DNA of 64,000 bases from Takakia lepidozioides (GCA_030704615.1 CM060731.1:44144001-44208000); one strand, 5' to 3'. Shown: positions 36,436 through 47,470, counted from the stretch's first letter. The notes: generated from the sequence alone by a model not told the origin. A program made the numbers and translations.

Positions 36436-37737
36436 TTACAATCTCAGCTCCTCCAGTATCTGTATCGCCTGTGGGGTAGCAATCGTTTGTTTCTGCAGAA
36501 TTGTGGTGCTCTTCACCCTGATTTCCTCCATTCCTCTCACTCTCTTCATTTTAGACTCACAGAACTGTTTTGGCTGTAACAACTGCAGGAATGCCTGTAG
36601 TGCACAAAGCATAAACGTATGGTTGCCGCAGAAAGCTATGGGTAATTTCTTGTAAGCCTGCGGGGCTTGCAAGCATCGCTCAAGAGAAAAGCTCCTCTCT
36701 GTCCTTTCGTGTCTATGCCACTGCGTAAGTAATATTGCGAGCGTATAGTCTGTTAGTTCCTCCATAGTTTCCAAGCTATAGCATTGATGGTCTGTCCCGT
36801 CGAGACGCCCGTTACTCAGAACGACGCCGCCTCTTGCGCTCAATTTCCCTCCATTTTCTTGATCCTTTCTCTGGTTTTCTATTGGCTGTATCCGTTGTGA
36901 CTGGATTTTAGATTTTATTTTCTTTAGTGGTCTTTCCCTGCTGGATAGTCCACTAGGATCACACATGTGACAAGAATTTCGCTTTTCTGTACTTGCCGTT
37001 CGTTCCGTTTCCCTTTTTCCGTATTCATTAATGGGCCCGCCTTTCATCCCTTTTGACGGCCGTTCTTGTCCTCTTTCTTTTTGACACCTGTTCTTGCACT
37101 TCCTTCTCGGCTGTGTGTCGCGCCCTGACCTCCACGTGTCTATTTTTAAAGTAATTTCCGTTTTCTCTTTCGTCAGCCATTTTCCTGAAGTTATTATGCG
37201 TCCACCTGTCACTGATTCTATGGATTGTGTAACTTTAGTAGGCTGTGTTGAGCTGTGACAGGCTGTGTCATACTGTGTTACGCTGTGATAGGCTGTGATA
37301 CACTGTGGTAAGCTGTGATAGGCTGTGACACGCTGTGGTAGGTTGTGATAGGCTGTGTTGCGCCGTGCTGGGCTGTGATAGGCTGTGTCACGTTGTGATG
37401 GGCTGTGATAGGTTGTGTCACGTCGTGATGGGCTGTGATAGGCTGTGCTTTGCCTTGATGGGCTGTGATAGGCTGTGTCACGTCGTGATGGCCTATGATA
37501 GGCTGTGTCACGTTTGTTTTGCCCGCCCTGGTCATATATGCTGGGCCTAGCGACAAGTGCTCTATACTCCGTTCGTAACACTGGTGCAGCCCGTGACTGC
37601 TCTTGCGGTTCAATATGCAAATCATGCTGCAAGGGTTTGTCATGGATACCACTGTACCCCTTCAACTTATTGGCATTGACTCTTCTCAGCATTTCTTTGT
37701 TAATGGTTTGTAACATGGCGGTGTTGTTATCATACAT
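36436..37737 (-). pseudogene. gypsy-1 pol tail plus repeat-encoded region
   Basis: The frame begins with the end of pol (MYDNNTAMLQTINKEMLRRV, a gypsy integrase C-terminal sequence). It then translates a tandem DNA repeat as YHSPSRRDTA-like units (about 37230-37515), followed by a Lys/Arg-rich stretch and a part leading into the additional protein, from which one TAA at about 36436 separates it. The short gap to the integrase frame holds a stop at about 37756 (WK-stop-PYVIQK), so the protein is interrupted here too. Confidence 0.65.
37230..37515 (+). repeat. tandem CTGTGATAGG/CTGTGTCACG repeat in gypsy-1
   Basis: About 13 units of roughly 21 bases, of the type GGCTGTGATAGGCTGTGTCAC with changes. 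The core CTGTGA..GGCTGTG is the same as in the gypsy-1 LTR tract and in the array at 56769-57310, although these lie in different parts of different elements. Confidence 0.85.
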
Positions 37738-37884
37738 CTTTTGTATGACATAAGGTCATTTCCATGGTGATTTAAGCTTAGAAGCTTGAATCTTTCCTTT
37801 CTTCTGTAACCATAGAACCAAATCCCCCGTCTTAAAAGTCTTTAACTTGCCTTCATCAAACTGTTCCTTTCGCTTCATCTGAAT

Positions 37885-38733
37885 TCAGGTCATATTATCA
37901 GCTGCATCAGCACGTACTTCTTCCACATGGTATAATTCATGTTTCCTGACCTTGATGGAGTCTTGCAATTCCATTCTTTTTCCCCACTCCGTTCTCATGG
38001 TAGGTAACAGGAATTCCACTGGAAGTAAGGCTTCCATACCATAAACTAATTGGAATGGTGTATACTTAGTGGTGACTTTATATGAAGTCCTGTATGACCA
38101 CAAAGCTGTCAGCAGCTTTGTATCCCAATCCGTTCTGTTTGCATTGACTATCTTAGCCAAGATAGTACATAGTATTTTGTTGGTAGCCTCTGCCTGCCCA
38201 TTACCCTGTGGGTAATATGTTGTACTCTTTCTATGCACAATCATAAACTCTTTAGTCAACAACTCAATGGTCTCATTCATGAAGTGACTTCCCTGATCAC
38301 TGATAAATTCTAAGGGACAGCCAAATCGTGTAAGTATGTTCTCGTACAGGAACCTTGCTGTGGATTTGGCTGTGTTGTCCCTCAAAGCTTTAGCTTCCAC
38401 CCACTTTGTAGTATAATCAGTGGCTGTAATTATGTACCTGTTTCGTGTATTCTTGGATGGTGGGTTAATTGGTCCAACAAAGTCTAGTCCCCATTTCTGA
38501 AATGGTTCCGTAGGCATTGTAGGATGCAAGGCCATCCTTCCATATCTCTGCAAAGGTCCTAGCCTCTGACATTCATCACACTTCTGACAATACTCGTGTA
38601 CATCTTTGAACAAAGTAGGCCACCAGTATCCTGCGAGTAGTATCTTCCTACTGGTAGTCTCTTCTCCAAAATGACCTCCAGCCACTCCTTTATGAACTTC
38701 CGCCAAAACTTTATTTACTTCATGGTGGTACAA
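37885..38733 (-). pseudogene. gypsy-1 integrase
   Basis: The HHCC zinc region is complete: HHEVNKVLAEVHKGVAGGHF, then CQKCDECQRLG. The catalytic core shows all three acidic residues in GLDFVGP, FISDQGSHF and NGQAEATNK. WSYRTSYKVTTKYTPFQL and LVYGMEALLPVEF follow, as in plant gypsy integrases. The frame ends at TGA 37885-37887 just before a recognisable continuation (IQMKRKEQFDEGKL), so the stop is probably a CGA-to-TGA change. Upstream it is separated from RNase H by a one-base frameshift near 38765. Confidence 0.92.
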
Positions 38734-38759
38734 GCATCGTTTTAGTACTCCATCAGGTC

Positions 38760-39353
38760 CTAACTTATACTTCCTACCATAGTATAAGGTAAAGCTTTGA
38801 TAGCGATTCTCTTCCTCTGCTCCTTACCATAACTAGGTGGGCACTGACCATGAGCAAGGTAGTATCTGATTGGCCACTGCCAATCTAACCAGTCATCTGC
38901 ACTTCCCTGCACCTCCACTGCAAAGAGACTCGCATCTGGTAATTGATCATCTATTCTTGTGGCTGGTTCTCCTGTTGACAATCGTGACAAATGATCCGCC
39001 ACAAGATGCAGTCTCCCAGGCTTGTAAACAACCTCGAACTCAAACTCGTGCAAGATTATCAACCATCTTGCTATTCTTCCGCTTATCAGAGGTTTGTTTA
39101 CCAGGTATATCAGAGCCTGGTGATCCACATAGAACATAAACTTCTTGCCCAACAGGTAATGCCTGAATTTCTTCACTGCATAGATCATTGCCAATGCTTC
39201 TCTTTCCGTTGTGCTATAGTTCCTCTCAGCACTGTTCATCAACCGGCTAGCATAGTACACAGGTGAATCTATATTCCCTGTAACATTCTGGGCTAACACC
39301 GCTGCCAACGCTTCTCCTGATGCATCGCAGTGAACATGGAATACTACATGTCA
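38760..39353 (-). pseudogene. gypsy-1 RNase H
   Basis: Begins HVHCDASGEALAAVLAQ and continues YYASRLMNSAERNYSTTERE, FYVDHQALIYL and GRLHLVADHLSRL, the usual Ty3/gypsy RNase H pattern with its Asp and Glu residues. It follows directly on RT after the TGA at 39351-39353, where related proteins have Trp. It runs out of frame near 38765 before integrase. Confidence 0.9.
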
Positions 39354-40796
39354 GTGAGGGTTAATCAGCACAGGTGTAGTTGTTACTGACAGTGTAAGTT
39401 CCTCAAATGCCTGTTGACATTCAGCTGTCCAGGCAAACACTGCATCTTTCTTCAGTAGTTTGCTCAATGGTGCTGCTATTTGTGCATACCTTTTGACAAA
39501 TCTCCTGTAATAACTGGTTTGCCCAAGGAATCTCCGTAGACTTTTAACATTCACTGGTGGTGGAGAGGCTTTAATGGACTCTGTCTTTCTGGGATCCACA
39601 AGGAGTCCCTTCTTACACACAATGTGTCCCAGAAGCACCCCTGAGTTCACACAGAAAGTACACTTTTCTGGATTCAGGCCCAGACCTCTCATCCTGCATC
39701 TGGCCAAACATAACTCCAATTTATGCAAGTGCTCATTCTTAGAGCTGTACACACTGAAATCATCCAAGAATACCTGCATGAAATCATCCAGATACTCATG
39801 AAAAGATTCACTTATCACTCTCTGAAAGGTCGCTGGTGCATTACAAAGTCCAAAGGGCATGACTTTGTATGCATAAGCCCCCCAGTCTGTGATGAAAGCT
39901 GTTTTCCCTTGGTCTTCTTCTGCCACTTGCACTTGATTATAACCACTGAAGCCATCCATGAATGAGTACATCTCATGGCCTGCCACAGTGTCTAATACTG
40001 CTTCTGTGAATGACAAAGGGAAAGGATCTTTCTTCGTACAAGCATTCAGCTTCTTATAGTTCACACATACTCTTAGTTTGCCATTCTTCTTGGGAACTAT
40101 AACAATGGGTGACAACCAAGTTGTATACTCTATTGGGTATATAAACTTAGCCTCAGCCAACTTCTTTATCTCTTCTCCAACCTTCTGTGCATAGTTGGGA
40201 TTCATTCTATACCTCGCCTGCTTGATTGGTACTGACCCTGGTTCCAGTTCAATCTTATGCTGACAGACTTCAGGTGGTATCCCTTTTAGATCCTCATAGC
40301 TCCAAGCAAATACATCTCTGTATTTGATGAACAAGCTTTTAGCTTCTTCGAAGAATTCCGGCTCCAAATCAGCTCCTACTTTCACCATCCTCGGTTCTTT
40401 TTTTATTCCCACATTCACTTCCCTCACCTGCTCATCAGCTGTGATTGTCCAACCAGTCACCACTTCATCCTGTAAGCTCACAGTGGCTGGTTCTTCTAGG
40501 ATTTCTATTTCTCCTTCTCTTTCTTCATAGAAATGTGATGGGTAAATGCTGGTTTCCTCTTCAGTTGGTGTTGCTGTCACTACACCACAACAGATACCTC
40601 TCAAACAACTTAGGCTTTCCAGCCGCATCTCTGCAACTTGCTCCCACTCTGGGTGTGCAGCAAATAGGGTAGCTTCCTGCTCCTCATCCAGTCCTCCTTT
40701 CCAGTCATACTCTCTGATTCCTCGAGGTCTTCTTGTAGCAGGTAATCTACTAGATTTCTTTGTGGTAATTTGTATCTCGTGTATCCCATTATGCAC
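39351..40796 (-). pseudogene. gypsy-1 reverse transcriptase
   Basis: 482 codons. FAWSYEDLKGIPPEVCQHKI and WLSPIVIVPKKNGKLRVCVN begin the palm. MDGFSGYNQVQVAEEDQGKT and FGLCNAPATFQRVI follow. The catalytic box FLDD (QVFLDDFSVYSS) is intact, and the thumb/connection reads LRRFLGQTSYYRRFVKRYA. The frame is open apart from TGA at its end and the TAG that separates it from protease, so this RT could have been active recently. Confidence 0.93.
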
Positions 40797-40844
40797 GGTT
40801 AGTAACTGAGAATTCCAGTCATGGAATACCCTGGCCTGTTTCAG

Positions 40845-42233
40845 CTACGGACGTCCCAATAATAAGGAGTAAGCCTCCATGACTTCATCCATTTTCAATA
40901 CAGTTACTGTGATCATAAAGATCATCTTCTGTATCTGTATCTTAACTCCTCTTATTAATCCCAATGGCTGTACACTTCTTTGATCTGCCATTGTTACTGT
41001 AAATGGGGCTGGTTTCATGTTACTTAGACCAAGCTTCTTCCTTAATTGGTCTGTCATGATATTTACTCCAGAACCACCATCTATCAGTACATCAATTAGT
41101 TCTGTGCTTCCAATTCTCAATTGGATTACTGGCATAGAATCATCAAAGTCCATGACTGTTTCTCGCCCTTCCGGCTTCACATTATAACTGGTCACCTTGC
41201 TGTTCAGGTCTGTGTTTCCTGTCTCTTGGGCAATTCGATTGATTGCTTGATACAGCCTGTGCCTACAATAAGGTGCCACAGCTAATAGCTGTCCAATGGT
41301 AATTTCTGCTTTGGTCTGGCATATTACTTCAGCCAAAGTCTCTTCATTACTTTGCATGTCTGCATCTTCTTTCTTCCTTTCTTCCTCACTCCCTTCTTTT
41401 TCTCCATCCGAATCAGAGGAATCTGCCACAGGAATATCAGTACTCTTTTGCATTTCCCTTATAGTATCTGCCACTTCCTTGTGCAGTTCCTTCTCATCTT
41501 TCCAAGTCTCTTCATCTTCAGGCATATCATTGCCACTTCCATTATCATCTTCTTCCTCTTCTACTGGAGGTATTAGTTTGGCTTTACTTCTTGTTACTAT
41601 CATTGTACTTACTTCTGGTACAACACATGGCCTAACCATGTGAGCTGCCACCACTGGGCCCTCATTCACAGGAGCTCTCATCTCATTCTGGTGTCTTATC
41701 CAGAATGAACAGGCTGCCTTGCGATGTCCTGGCTGATTACAATAGTAACATAGCTCTTCACCATTGGGTCCTCGCCCTTGGTCTGTTCTTGGATTATTTC
41801 TATAATCCTGATTCCCGGGCTGGTAATTCCCCCTTGGATTACCCTGATAGTTGCCTCTGGAATTTCCTTGGTAATTCCCTCTTGAATTACCTCTCCCTTC
41901 CATGCCATTGTTATAACCACCAGACCTACCATAGTGGTCCTGATCATTGTTTCTTCTTGGCTGGGGCTGCACCTGATGCACCCTTACTTGCCTAGGTTCT
42001 CTTGCAGCTGTCCTTCTGTTGTAGTAACAATTCTCAGTAGAATGGTTATCCATTTTACAGATAGTACAGTGTTTCTCCTTCACGTGGCATTCTGTGGTGG
42101 TATGGCCTTCATTCTGGCACTTTGCACACCATACACCCTTCCTCCAATGTGTTGCAGCCTCTGTGGCATACTTCTTCAAGATTTCTTCCAATTTTTTTTC
42201 ATAGTTATCCCTCTTCAACTTATAAGCCTCTAT
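40845..42233 (-). pseudogene. gypsy-1 nucleocapsid zinc knuckles and protease
   Basis: Starts at the inversion junction. Three CCHC knuckles follow: CAKCQNEGHTTTEC, CTICKMDNHSTENC and CYYCNQPGHRKAAC, with an Arg/Gly/Asn-rich linker of NSRGNYQG units between the second and third. An acidic Glu/Asp/Ser stretch precedes the aspartic protease core VLIDGGSGVNIM, whose DGGS form is typical of Tat-like plant elements. The frame ends LLLGRP then TAG (40845-40847), where related proteins have Trp-Leu. The capsid half of this Gag is at 45995-47420 on the other strand. Confidence 0.92.
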
Positions 42234-42364
42234 TATGGCTTAAGAAATTATTTAAATATCAGTAATTTTTGTACTTTTAGCCTCTACTGTCATATTTTAC
42301 CTCCATAAAACACTTTTTATATAGAATGGATCAATTTGGTTGAAAGTTAGCACTGATAATTCAT

Positions 42365-42646
42365 ATGACAGAAAAAGAAGTGTATCAAAATTTCGATATT
42401 CAAACGAAAGACCAGAAACGAGATGAGATTCATGCGGAGGGCTTTGACAAATCAATACTGCTGATGTCGGAGAAAGTACATGGAGAGAGTGGAAAATATA
42501 TGCTGTATAACTTGGTGACAAAGTCGTGGGAATTTTTGCCTCCAAATCCAGTGGAACATCTGCGTTTTCAGAGTGGTTATCGAGGATCCATGTGGAGGCA
42601 CGGGAAGCATATGAGTTATCTTCGCCTGCCCAACACTCCTTGGTAA
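42365..42646 (+). CDS. gene fragment, weakly kelch/F-box-like
   Basis: A 93-codon frame reads KYMLYNLVTKSWEFLPPNP, which recalls the blade pattern of kelch/F-box-associated proteins (Tyr-Asn-x-x-Thr-x-x-Trp-x-x-Leu-Pro-Pro-x-Pro). It is then followed by a strong donor-like GTAAGA at about 42643. No partner exons in phase were found, and the inversion breakpoint is only 130 bases to the left. It could be a host gene remnant or chance. Confidence 0.3.
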   Translation: MTEKEVYQNFDIQTKDQKRDEIHAEGFDKSILLMSEKVHGESGKYMLYNLVTKSWEFLPPNPVEHLRFQSGYRGSMWRHGKHMSYLRLPNTPW

Positions 42647-43727
42647 GAAATTTACTTCAGATTACGTCTGTAGAAACTCAAGTGAAGTTGTCCCATGTAC
42701 ATGCACTCATATTGCAATGTATACCGTTGCAGGGGTTGAGGATTGCCAAATGGCTATGGAATCCTCATGATCTGGAGCTTCTCTGTAAGGGTAATCCTCG
42801 AGGTACACAGTTTTGTTGTTGGCAATAGAAATGAACATACGGCTGTCGGATTGTTAGATTAGGTACTCTTATTGTTCATTGGAGTGAACCATGCTAGCAC
42901 TTGTTGCTGTGGTTAAGTACAATTAACAGTCCGAAATCTTGAGACCTGAAATGTGTCTGCAATTTGTAACCACCCACGAAATTGTCTCTAGTTTCAAATC
43001 TTCTTAGAAAGTAGCTAGACACAAATTTTGAGCAGTTTTTAATGTGCCAGCTTCTTGCTGTGTTAAGCGTGTGTGTAGAATTTCTTTGTAGCTCGGTTGC
43101 ATTACCATTATCGGAGTGTAGAATGCTAAGGCTGCAATATATACCATCTTAGGACATGTTGCGTCGCCACCATGCTAAGTTGGTAGGAGAGTGCATGACC
43201 TTCACTGATAATCTGTAAAGTTGAAACTATTTCACTGTACAGTGTCGCAGCTTTGATTTATATGTTGTCCTCATGTACTGATGCTGAAAAGGACATGTTT
43301 CTTGATTTCTGACATGCTGCATAGTATAATTCTTTGCACACAAAGTTTCGTAAGTTTTGTGTTGACATGAAATGACAACAATGCAAGTGTATCAGAGATT
43401 TTGTTTCACATGCAATTAGAGTTTATCTGATGGAATGTATTAGTCTATAACATGAATTATACCCACTACATATGCACACTATGCTCCACAACAAATCAGT
43501 TATGGTCATGACATTCACGAACATCAGCATGATAAGAATTTGCTTCTCGTTTCCGAATCGTTTGCACATTCCATACTTCAGCAAGAATTTTCACTTTCAG
43601 AATGTCATGCATTCTTGCGTTCATGCCGACGTGGTGTGGGGACAGTGATCACGATGGTGTTTATGCGAGAAACTAGTCACAACAATACACTAAGCTTATA
43701 TTAGAAAGAAAGAAATATATAACATAC

Positions 43728-43855
43728 CTGAAGTATTTGTGGTGAAGATAGCTCCGAATGTAGACAAAAGAATTATCTAAATCAATCCACCTCTTCTTGT
43801 TCACAGCTAGCGTCTTCCAGTTTGCCATCAGGGCTTGGTGTGGGCGAGACGTGTT
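43728..43855 (-). CDS. possible host exon
   Basis: On the minus strand a 128-base stretch is bounded by an acceptor (ATTAG at 43856) and a good donor (CAG then GTATGTT at 43727). It reads without stop and includes ALMANWKTLAVNKKRW and YIRSYLHHKYF. No family is recognised. In the pre-inversion order it would lie about 75 bases from the copia insertion, so the copia may sit in an intron of a host gene. Confidence 0.35.
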
Positions 43856-43933
43856 CTAATACCAACTGCGTGTTCTTTGATTCAATTGAGCTCGCTGCTT
43901 TGCAAAGACAGGACATCTGGACTAGTCAGTTCA

Positions 43934-44354
43934 TTTTGTTTTACATGCTCCTATAACTAAACATAGACACTGTCAATAGTGGACAGATTTAGACATGTAC
44001 TTAGACAAGCACAAATGCACTCACAGATGTGCAAAATACACACTCAGCAAACAAACAGCTGAAGATCTACAAATCTGAGCATTACAGGATTCAATGGTCA
44101 TTGAATTAATTGTCACCAGACTAGGCTGTCCATCGTCACCTCATTACACACCTACGTAGCAGCAGGTCGAGACAAACGTCTCTAGCTCATAAAAACAAAG
44201 GCAGCAGAAACTACAATCCAAGAATGGCCATATGTAACATAAAGAAAACTAACTAGCAACGAACTATCTAAAGAGAAAGTAACATGTAACAGATTATAGT
44301 CAGTAGTGCACATTGCTCACTGGTAAACTGACTACTTGATGATATCATTCAACA
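43934..44354 (-). repeat. copia 3' LTR (inverted)
   Basis: 421 bases, the reverse complement of 27270-27691 with about 15 differences by eye. Flanked on the left by GTTCA (43929-43933), the reverse complement of the TGAAC duplication at the 5' LTR. On the right (minus strand upstream) a short purine tract ACTAGTGGGAG serves as the polypurine tract. Confidence 0.93.
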
Positions 44355-44463
44355 CTCCCACTAGTCAGTGAACCACTGGGCATTGTAGCAATTGATCCTC
44401 CTGCAATCTGGGTGGCAGCCGTGCTACTTAGGTGTTTGTAACACCTAGGAGTTCCTGCATTCG
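44355..44463 (-). pseudogene. copia pol tail and 3' untranslated end
   Basis: Begins on the minus strand with the duplicated CGAAT at 44463-44459. With the codons left of 31946 it completes the C-terminus of RNase H; on this side the tail reads QELLGVTNT and stops with TAA at 44430-44428. The rest is about 75 bases up to the LTR. GGTGTTTGTAACACC near the stop can form a small hairpin. Confidence 0.85.
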
Positions 44464-45485
44464 TGTTAGAGGACTGTCGGGGACTTAGACACTTATACGG
44501 GATCTGTAGAGTACCCTTAATTTTTGCACAGACTGAGACCAACATGAGCCTTAGGGGTGACAGCAGCGCACTGTAGAGGGGGGTTACACAGCCCGTCACA
44601 GTCGTCACAGCAGACACAGCCGACACAGCCAACACAGCCCGTCACAGTCGTCACAGCAGACACAGCCGACACAGCCAACACAGCCCGTCACAGCCGTCAC
44701 AGCCGACACAGCCGTCACAGCAGACACAGCCGACACAGCCAACACAGCCCGTCACAGTCGTCACAGCAGACACAGCCGACACAGCCAAACACAGTCGCAC
44801 AGCCAGTCACAGCCCGTCACAGTTTCACACAGCCAGTCACAGCTTGACACAGCTGTCACGATCATAGGGAACGAAGAGTAGGACAGGGAACGACTGTGGG
44901 GAACAACACCTGCGAAGGGAACATGTTAGTTCACAGACGACGGTTAGTGAGGGAAACGGTTAGAACCACGGATAGGAAGATAAAGGGAGAAACGGGGAAT
45001 TTCAGGGGATATCATTGGGAGGAGGACTTCTTGGTCATGGAGGAGAGGGGATGGGGCAGAGATGAAGAACGGAAGTGAAGATAGAGAGATGATGAGTAGA
45101 TGCTTGTTATATGCAAGGCTGTAATGATATTGTAGAGCAGATTAGAGACACAATGGCTTCGGCCTGATACCTAATAAATCATAATCGGATACTTTTACGA
45201 TACACTCACACTGTGTAAAGAGATCTGAGTGAAGCTGTGGAATGAATGGATGAGTTGACGGAATCCGATAGATTGATAAAGCAAACTGATACTTAATTAT
45301 CAATGGTAAGGTAGTTAACATGAATGCCAAAAGGGAAACAAATAGGAAACACCCCCATGATACCCTAGCTGTAGGTCATGACTGATTGTTCTGCGCGGGC
45401 TGAGTACTTAGAGATTTCCAACTCTTCTATCTTGGAGTTTCCGCCTCGAATAGCGAAGGGATGGGTGAGTAAAAGCCGTGTGACA
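44464..45485 (+). repeat. gypsy-1 5' LTR (inverted)
   Basis: 1022 bases from TGTTAGAGG to GTGTGACA, matching the reverse complement of 31947-32978 apart from a few substitutions and repeat number. ATTCG at 44459-44463 is the duplication partner of CGAAT at 31942-31946. The tract at 44580-44866 is CACAGCCCGTCACAGTCGT-like tandem sequence. Confidence 0.93.
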
Positions 45486-45505
45486 TTTGGCGACCATACT
45501 GGGGA
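45486..45505 (+). other. gypsy-1 primer-binding site region
   Basis: TTTGGCGACCATACTGGGGA directly follows the LTR. The TTGGCGAC..CTGGGGA form is the one usually seen after the 5' LTR of plant Tat/Athila-like gypsy elements, where a tRNA 3' end is the primer. The exact tRNA was not determined. Confidence 0.7.
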
Positions 45506-45541
45506 CCTGAGTCATGAACAACCAGATGTGACAGGCATCTG

Positions 45542-45973
45542 GTGGGATTGCCAGACGGTTGTAAAGAAAATATTCTTAAGCGAGTGCATGATGCTGATCC
45601 GGAATGGGGTCTGGAGAAAAGAGTGATAAAGATTTATCAGGTAGCCTGTAGAGGAAGAGCACGTTGGTTACCAACATTGGTTTATGTGATAGCATTGCTA
45701 TCCATTAAGCGAGTAGAGTTTGAAGGCTGGGAAGAAAGAAAGGTGAATGTTTATACTCATATGCATGAAGAGCTTGTACTGGTAAAGAATTGGATTCCAA
45801 AGGATATTTTGTGGATCAAACTCACACCAAGAACAGCTTTTCAGACTTGTTTGCCATATGGTTATATGGTAACGGAGACTTCAAGTATAGCCAAGGGTGC
45901 ATTGAAGCTTGAAAGAAACCCAGGCATATACGAGAGATATTACAGAAGAGAGTTTTGGTTATTGCCACATTAA
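45542..45973 (+). CDS. gypsy-1 short leader protein or Gag N-terminal part
   Basis: A 143-codon frame follows the primer site and precedes the main gag frame by 21 bases. It reads CKENILKRVHDADPEWGLEK, VYVIALLSIKRVEFEGW and FQTCLPYGYMVTETSSIAKG. No domain is recognised. It may be a separate leader protein or the start of Gag cut off by a stop. Confidence 0.55.
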   Translation: MGLPDGCKENILKRVHDADPEWGLEKRVIKIYQVACRGRARWLPTLVYVIALLSIKRVEFEGWEERKVNVYTHMHEELVLVKNWIPKDILWIKLTPRTAFQTCLPYGYMVTETSSIAKGALKLERNPGIYERYYRREFWLLPH

Positions 45974-45994
45974 AAGAAATGAAAGACATGAGAC

Positions 45995-47420
45995 ATGAGT
46001 GATGAAAGAGAAGCTAGACGACAGAGATATTCAGCAAAAAGAGAAAGCTATCTGAAAGCTAATTATCCATATCTTTGGGAGAGAGGAATAGACATAGGGG
46101 AATCATCTGGACCTCTCACACCATTAAGATCAAAGAGTACATCACCTATACCGGAAGAATTAGAGTTGGATGCCACTCCTTCTGTTTCTTTGCAAGAAAG
46201 ATTAAGGGAATTGGTACAGGAAGAAGATCAATCACGAGGTGAAAGATCTGAGGTACATCCTTGGATAAAAGATTTGACAGAAATCTTTGATAAGAGTTGG
46301 CATGGAACACCAAAAGCAGGAACTCCAGTTTCTGAAGCAGAAGGTGAAGAAGGAGAAGAGGATGTGGCAGAGCCAACGGAGAGTTCAGACTCTCCAACAC
46401 CATTACAGTTGAGTTACATGAGTGAAGAAGAAACCCAAGGGCAGAACTTGGCGGATGAAAACAGAGAGAAGAAATTGGAAGAGGAAGAATATGAAGAAGT
46501 AGACCCAACAGCTGAGGTTGAGACTACAACCAGGACATCCCAACCCGTTGGACCTGGATCAAGTGGAGCACTTGGATCACAGGCCAACGAAGGTGTCGGC
46601 TCAGGGGGATCAGGCGGGCTGCCTGGATCTGGCTCTGGGGGGACAGGGAGTGTGGGAAGTAGTGCAACTGAAGCTGGGAATACTGTGAATATCGTGGGGC
46701 CAGAAGCAGGGAGTGCTCAAGGGCCACCACTTGGTGGAAGATCCACCACAAAAACAACAGGTCCAGAAGGACCAGCACCAGCAAGGGTGCCAGCACCTGT
46801 CAGTGGGCAGAAGGTAGGGCCACAGATGGCGTTACAACCAACACGGGCAAAACCACCCTTTCCAATATATTCAGGAAAAGGGGATCCCGATGTACACATT
46901 AGCCAATTTGAGCACATGTGTATAGTGAACAATGAGAATGGCGATGATGCCAAGATGAGACTGTTTCCTTGTTCACTTATCAAGAAAGCAAGTGAATGGT
47001 ATGCAAGATTCCCTGATAATCATTTCCTAACCTGGAATGGCTTGAATACAGCATTTCGAAATAGGTTCAGGACAAGTAAAACTGAGGATGAAGTGTATGG
47101 AAGTTTACAACAGCTGAAGCAGAAGAAGCATGAAACTGTTGAAGAGTATATGGAGAAGATGGAATTGATGATGAAAAAGCTGGCTGCAGTACCAGCGCCC
47201 GGTTTACAGAAGACTTGGTTTGTGAGTGGACTAAGACCAGAGTTGCAAAAGAAAGTGGATATGTTACCCCATAATACAGTGGAGGAGGCATTTGAAACTG
47301 CAAACATAATTGAGCAATTGGGAATGCTTAGGAGAGAGAAAAAGGAAGATGAGGACTCTGAGGATGAGTCAGATGAAGAAGAAGAGCAAGAACTAAAAAG
47401 AGATCTCCTCAATATAGAGG
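45995..47420 (+). CDS. gypsy-1 Gag, capsid part
   Basis: An open frame of about 475 codons. An acidic, Ser/Pro/Gly-rich N-terminal half contains a Gly/Ser-rich stretch around 46560-46670. The retrotransposon capsid domain (RETROTRANS_GAG type) follows: PFPIYSGKGDPDVHISQFEH, LIKKASEWYARFPDNHFLTW, FRNRFRTSKTEDEVYGSLQQ, KQKKHETVEEYMEKMELMMK and FVSGLRPELQKKVDMLP. It ends in an acidic tail where the inversion cuts it. The frame continues by chance to 47452. The matching zinc knuckles are at 40845-42233 on the minus strand. This Gag is intact up to the break. Confidence 0.9.
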
Positions 47421-47470
47421 TCGATGTATCCAATTTACATCCAAATCGTTGAAATAACAACCATGTTGTA

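Larger units (their letters stand above)
31947..42233 (-). mobile_element. gypsy-1 retrotransposon, 3' part (nucleocapsid to 3' LTR)
   Basis: A Ty3/gypsy element reading leftward, inserted in the copia pol. Order along the minus strand: zinc knuckles and protease, RT, RNase H, integrase, a Gln/Arg-rich repeat stretch, a long additional frame, polypurine tract and 3' LTR. Its gag and 5' LTR lie on the plus strand at 44464-47420 because of a later inversion. The CGAAT duplication at 31942-31946 pairs with ATTCG at 44459-44463. The position of the additional frame after integrase recalls Tat/Athila-type elements; lineage would need a tree. Confidence 0.93.
42234..43928. other. host DNA trapped in the inverted segment (former right flank of the copia)
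   Basis: Before the inversion this stretch, read backwards, followed the copia 3' LTR. It is AT-rich single-copy-looking DNA with two gene-like pieces listed separately (42365-42646 and 43728-43855). Between about 42840 and 43720 I see no coding sequence. Confidence 0.6.
42227..47420. other. inverted segment with breakpoints in gypsy-1 gag and host DNA
   Basis: Everything between these points is in the opposite orientation to what the flanking elements require. Gag and 5' LTR of gypsy-1 point right while its RT and 3' LTR point left, and the copia 3' end points left while its 5' end points right. Turning the segment round restores gag to nucleocapsid, both LTR pairs and both target-site duplications. 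The 7-base word ATAGAGG (47414-47420) recurs as CCTCTAT (42227-42233) at the two junctions, in the same reading frame of Gag. An assembly error is the alternative explanation. Confidence 0.85.

Noticed and set aside
36436-37737. A Tyr-His-Ser-Pro repeat protein resembling an RNA polymerase II tail
   Set aside because: The repeats come from the CTGTGATAGG DNA array and vary as the DNA does; the resemblance is chance.
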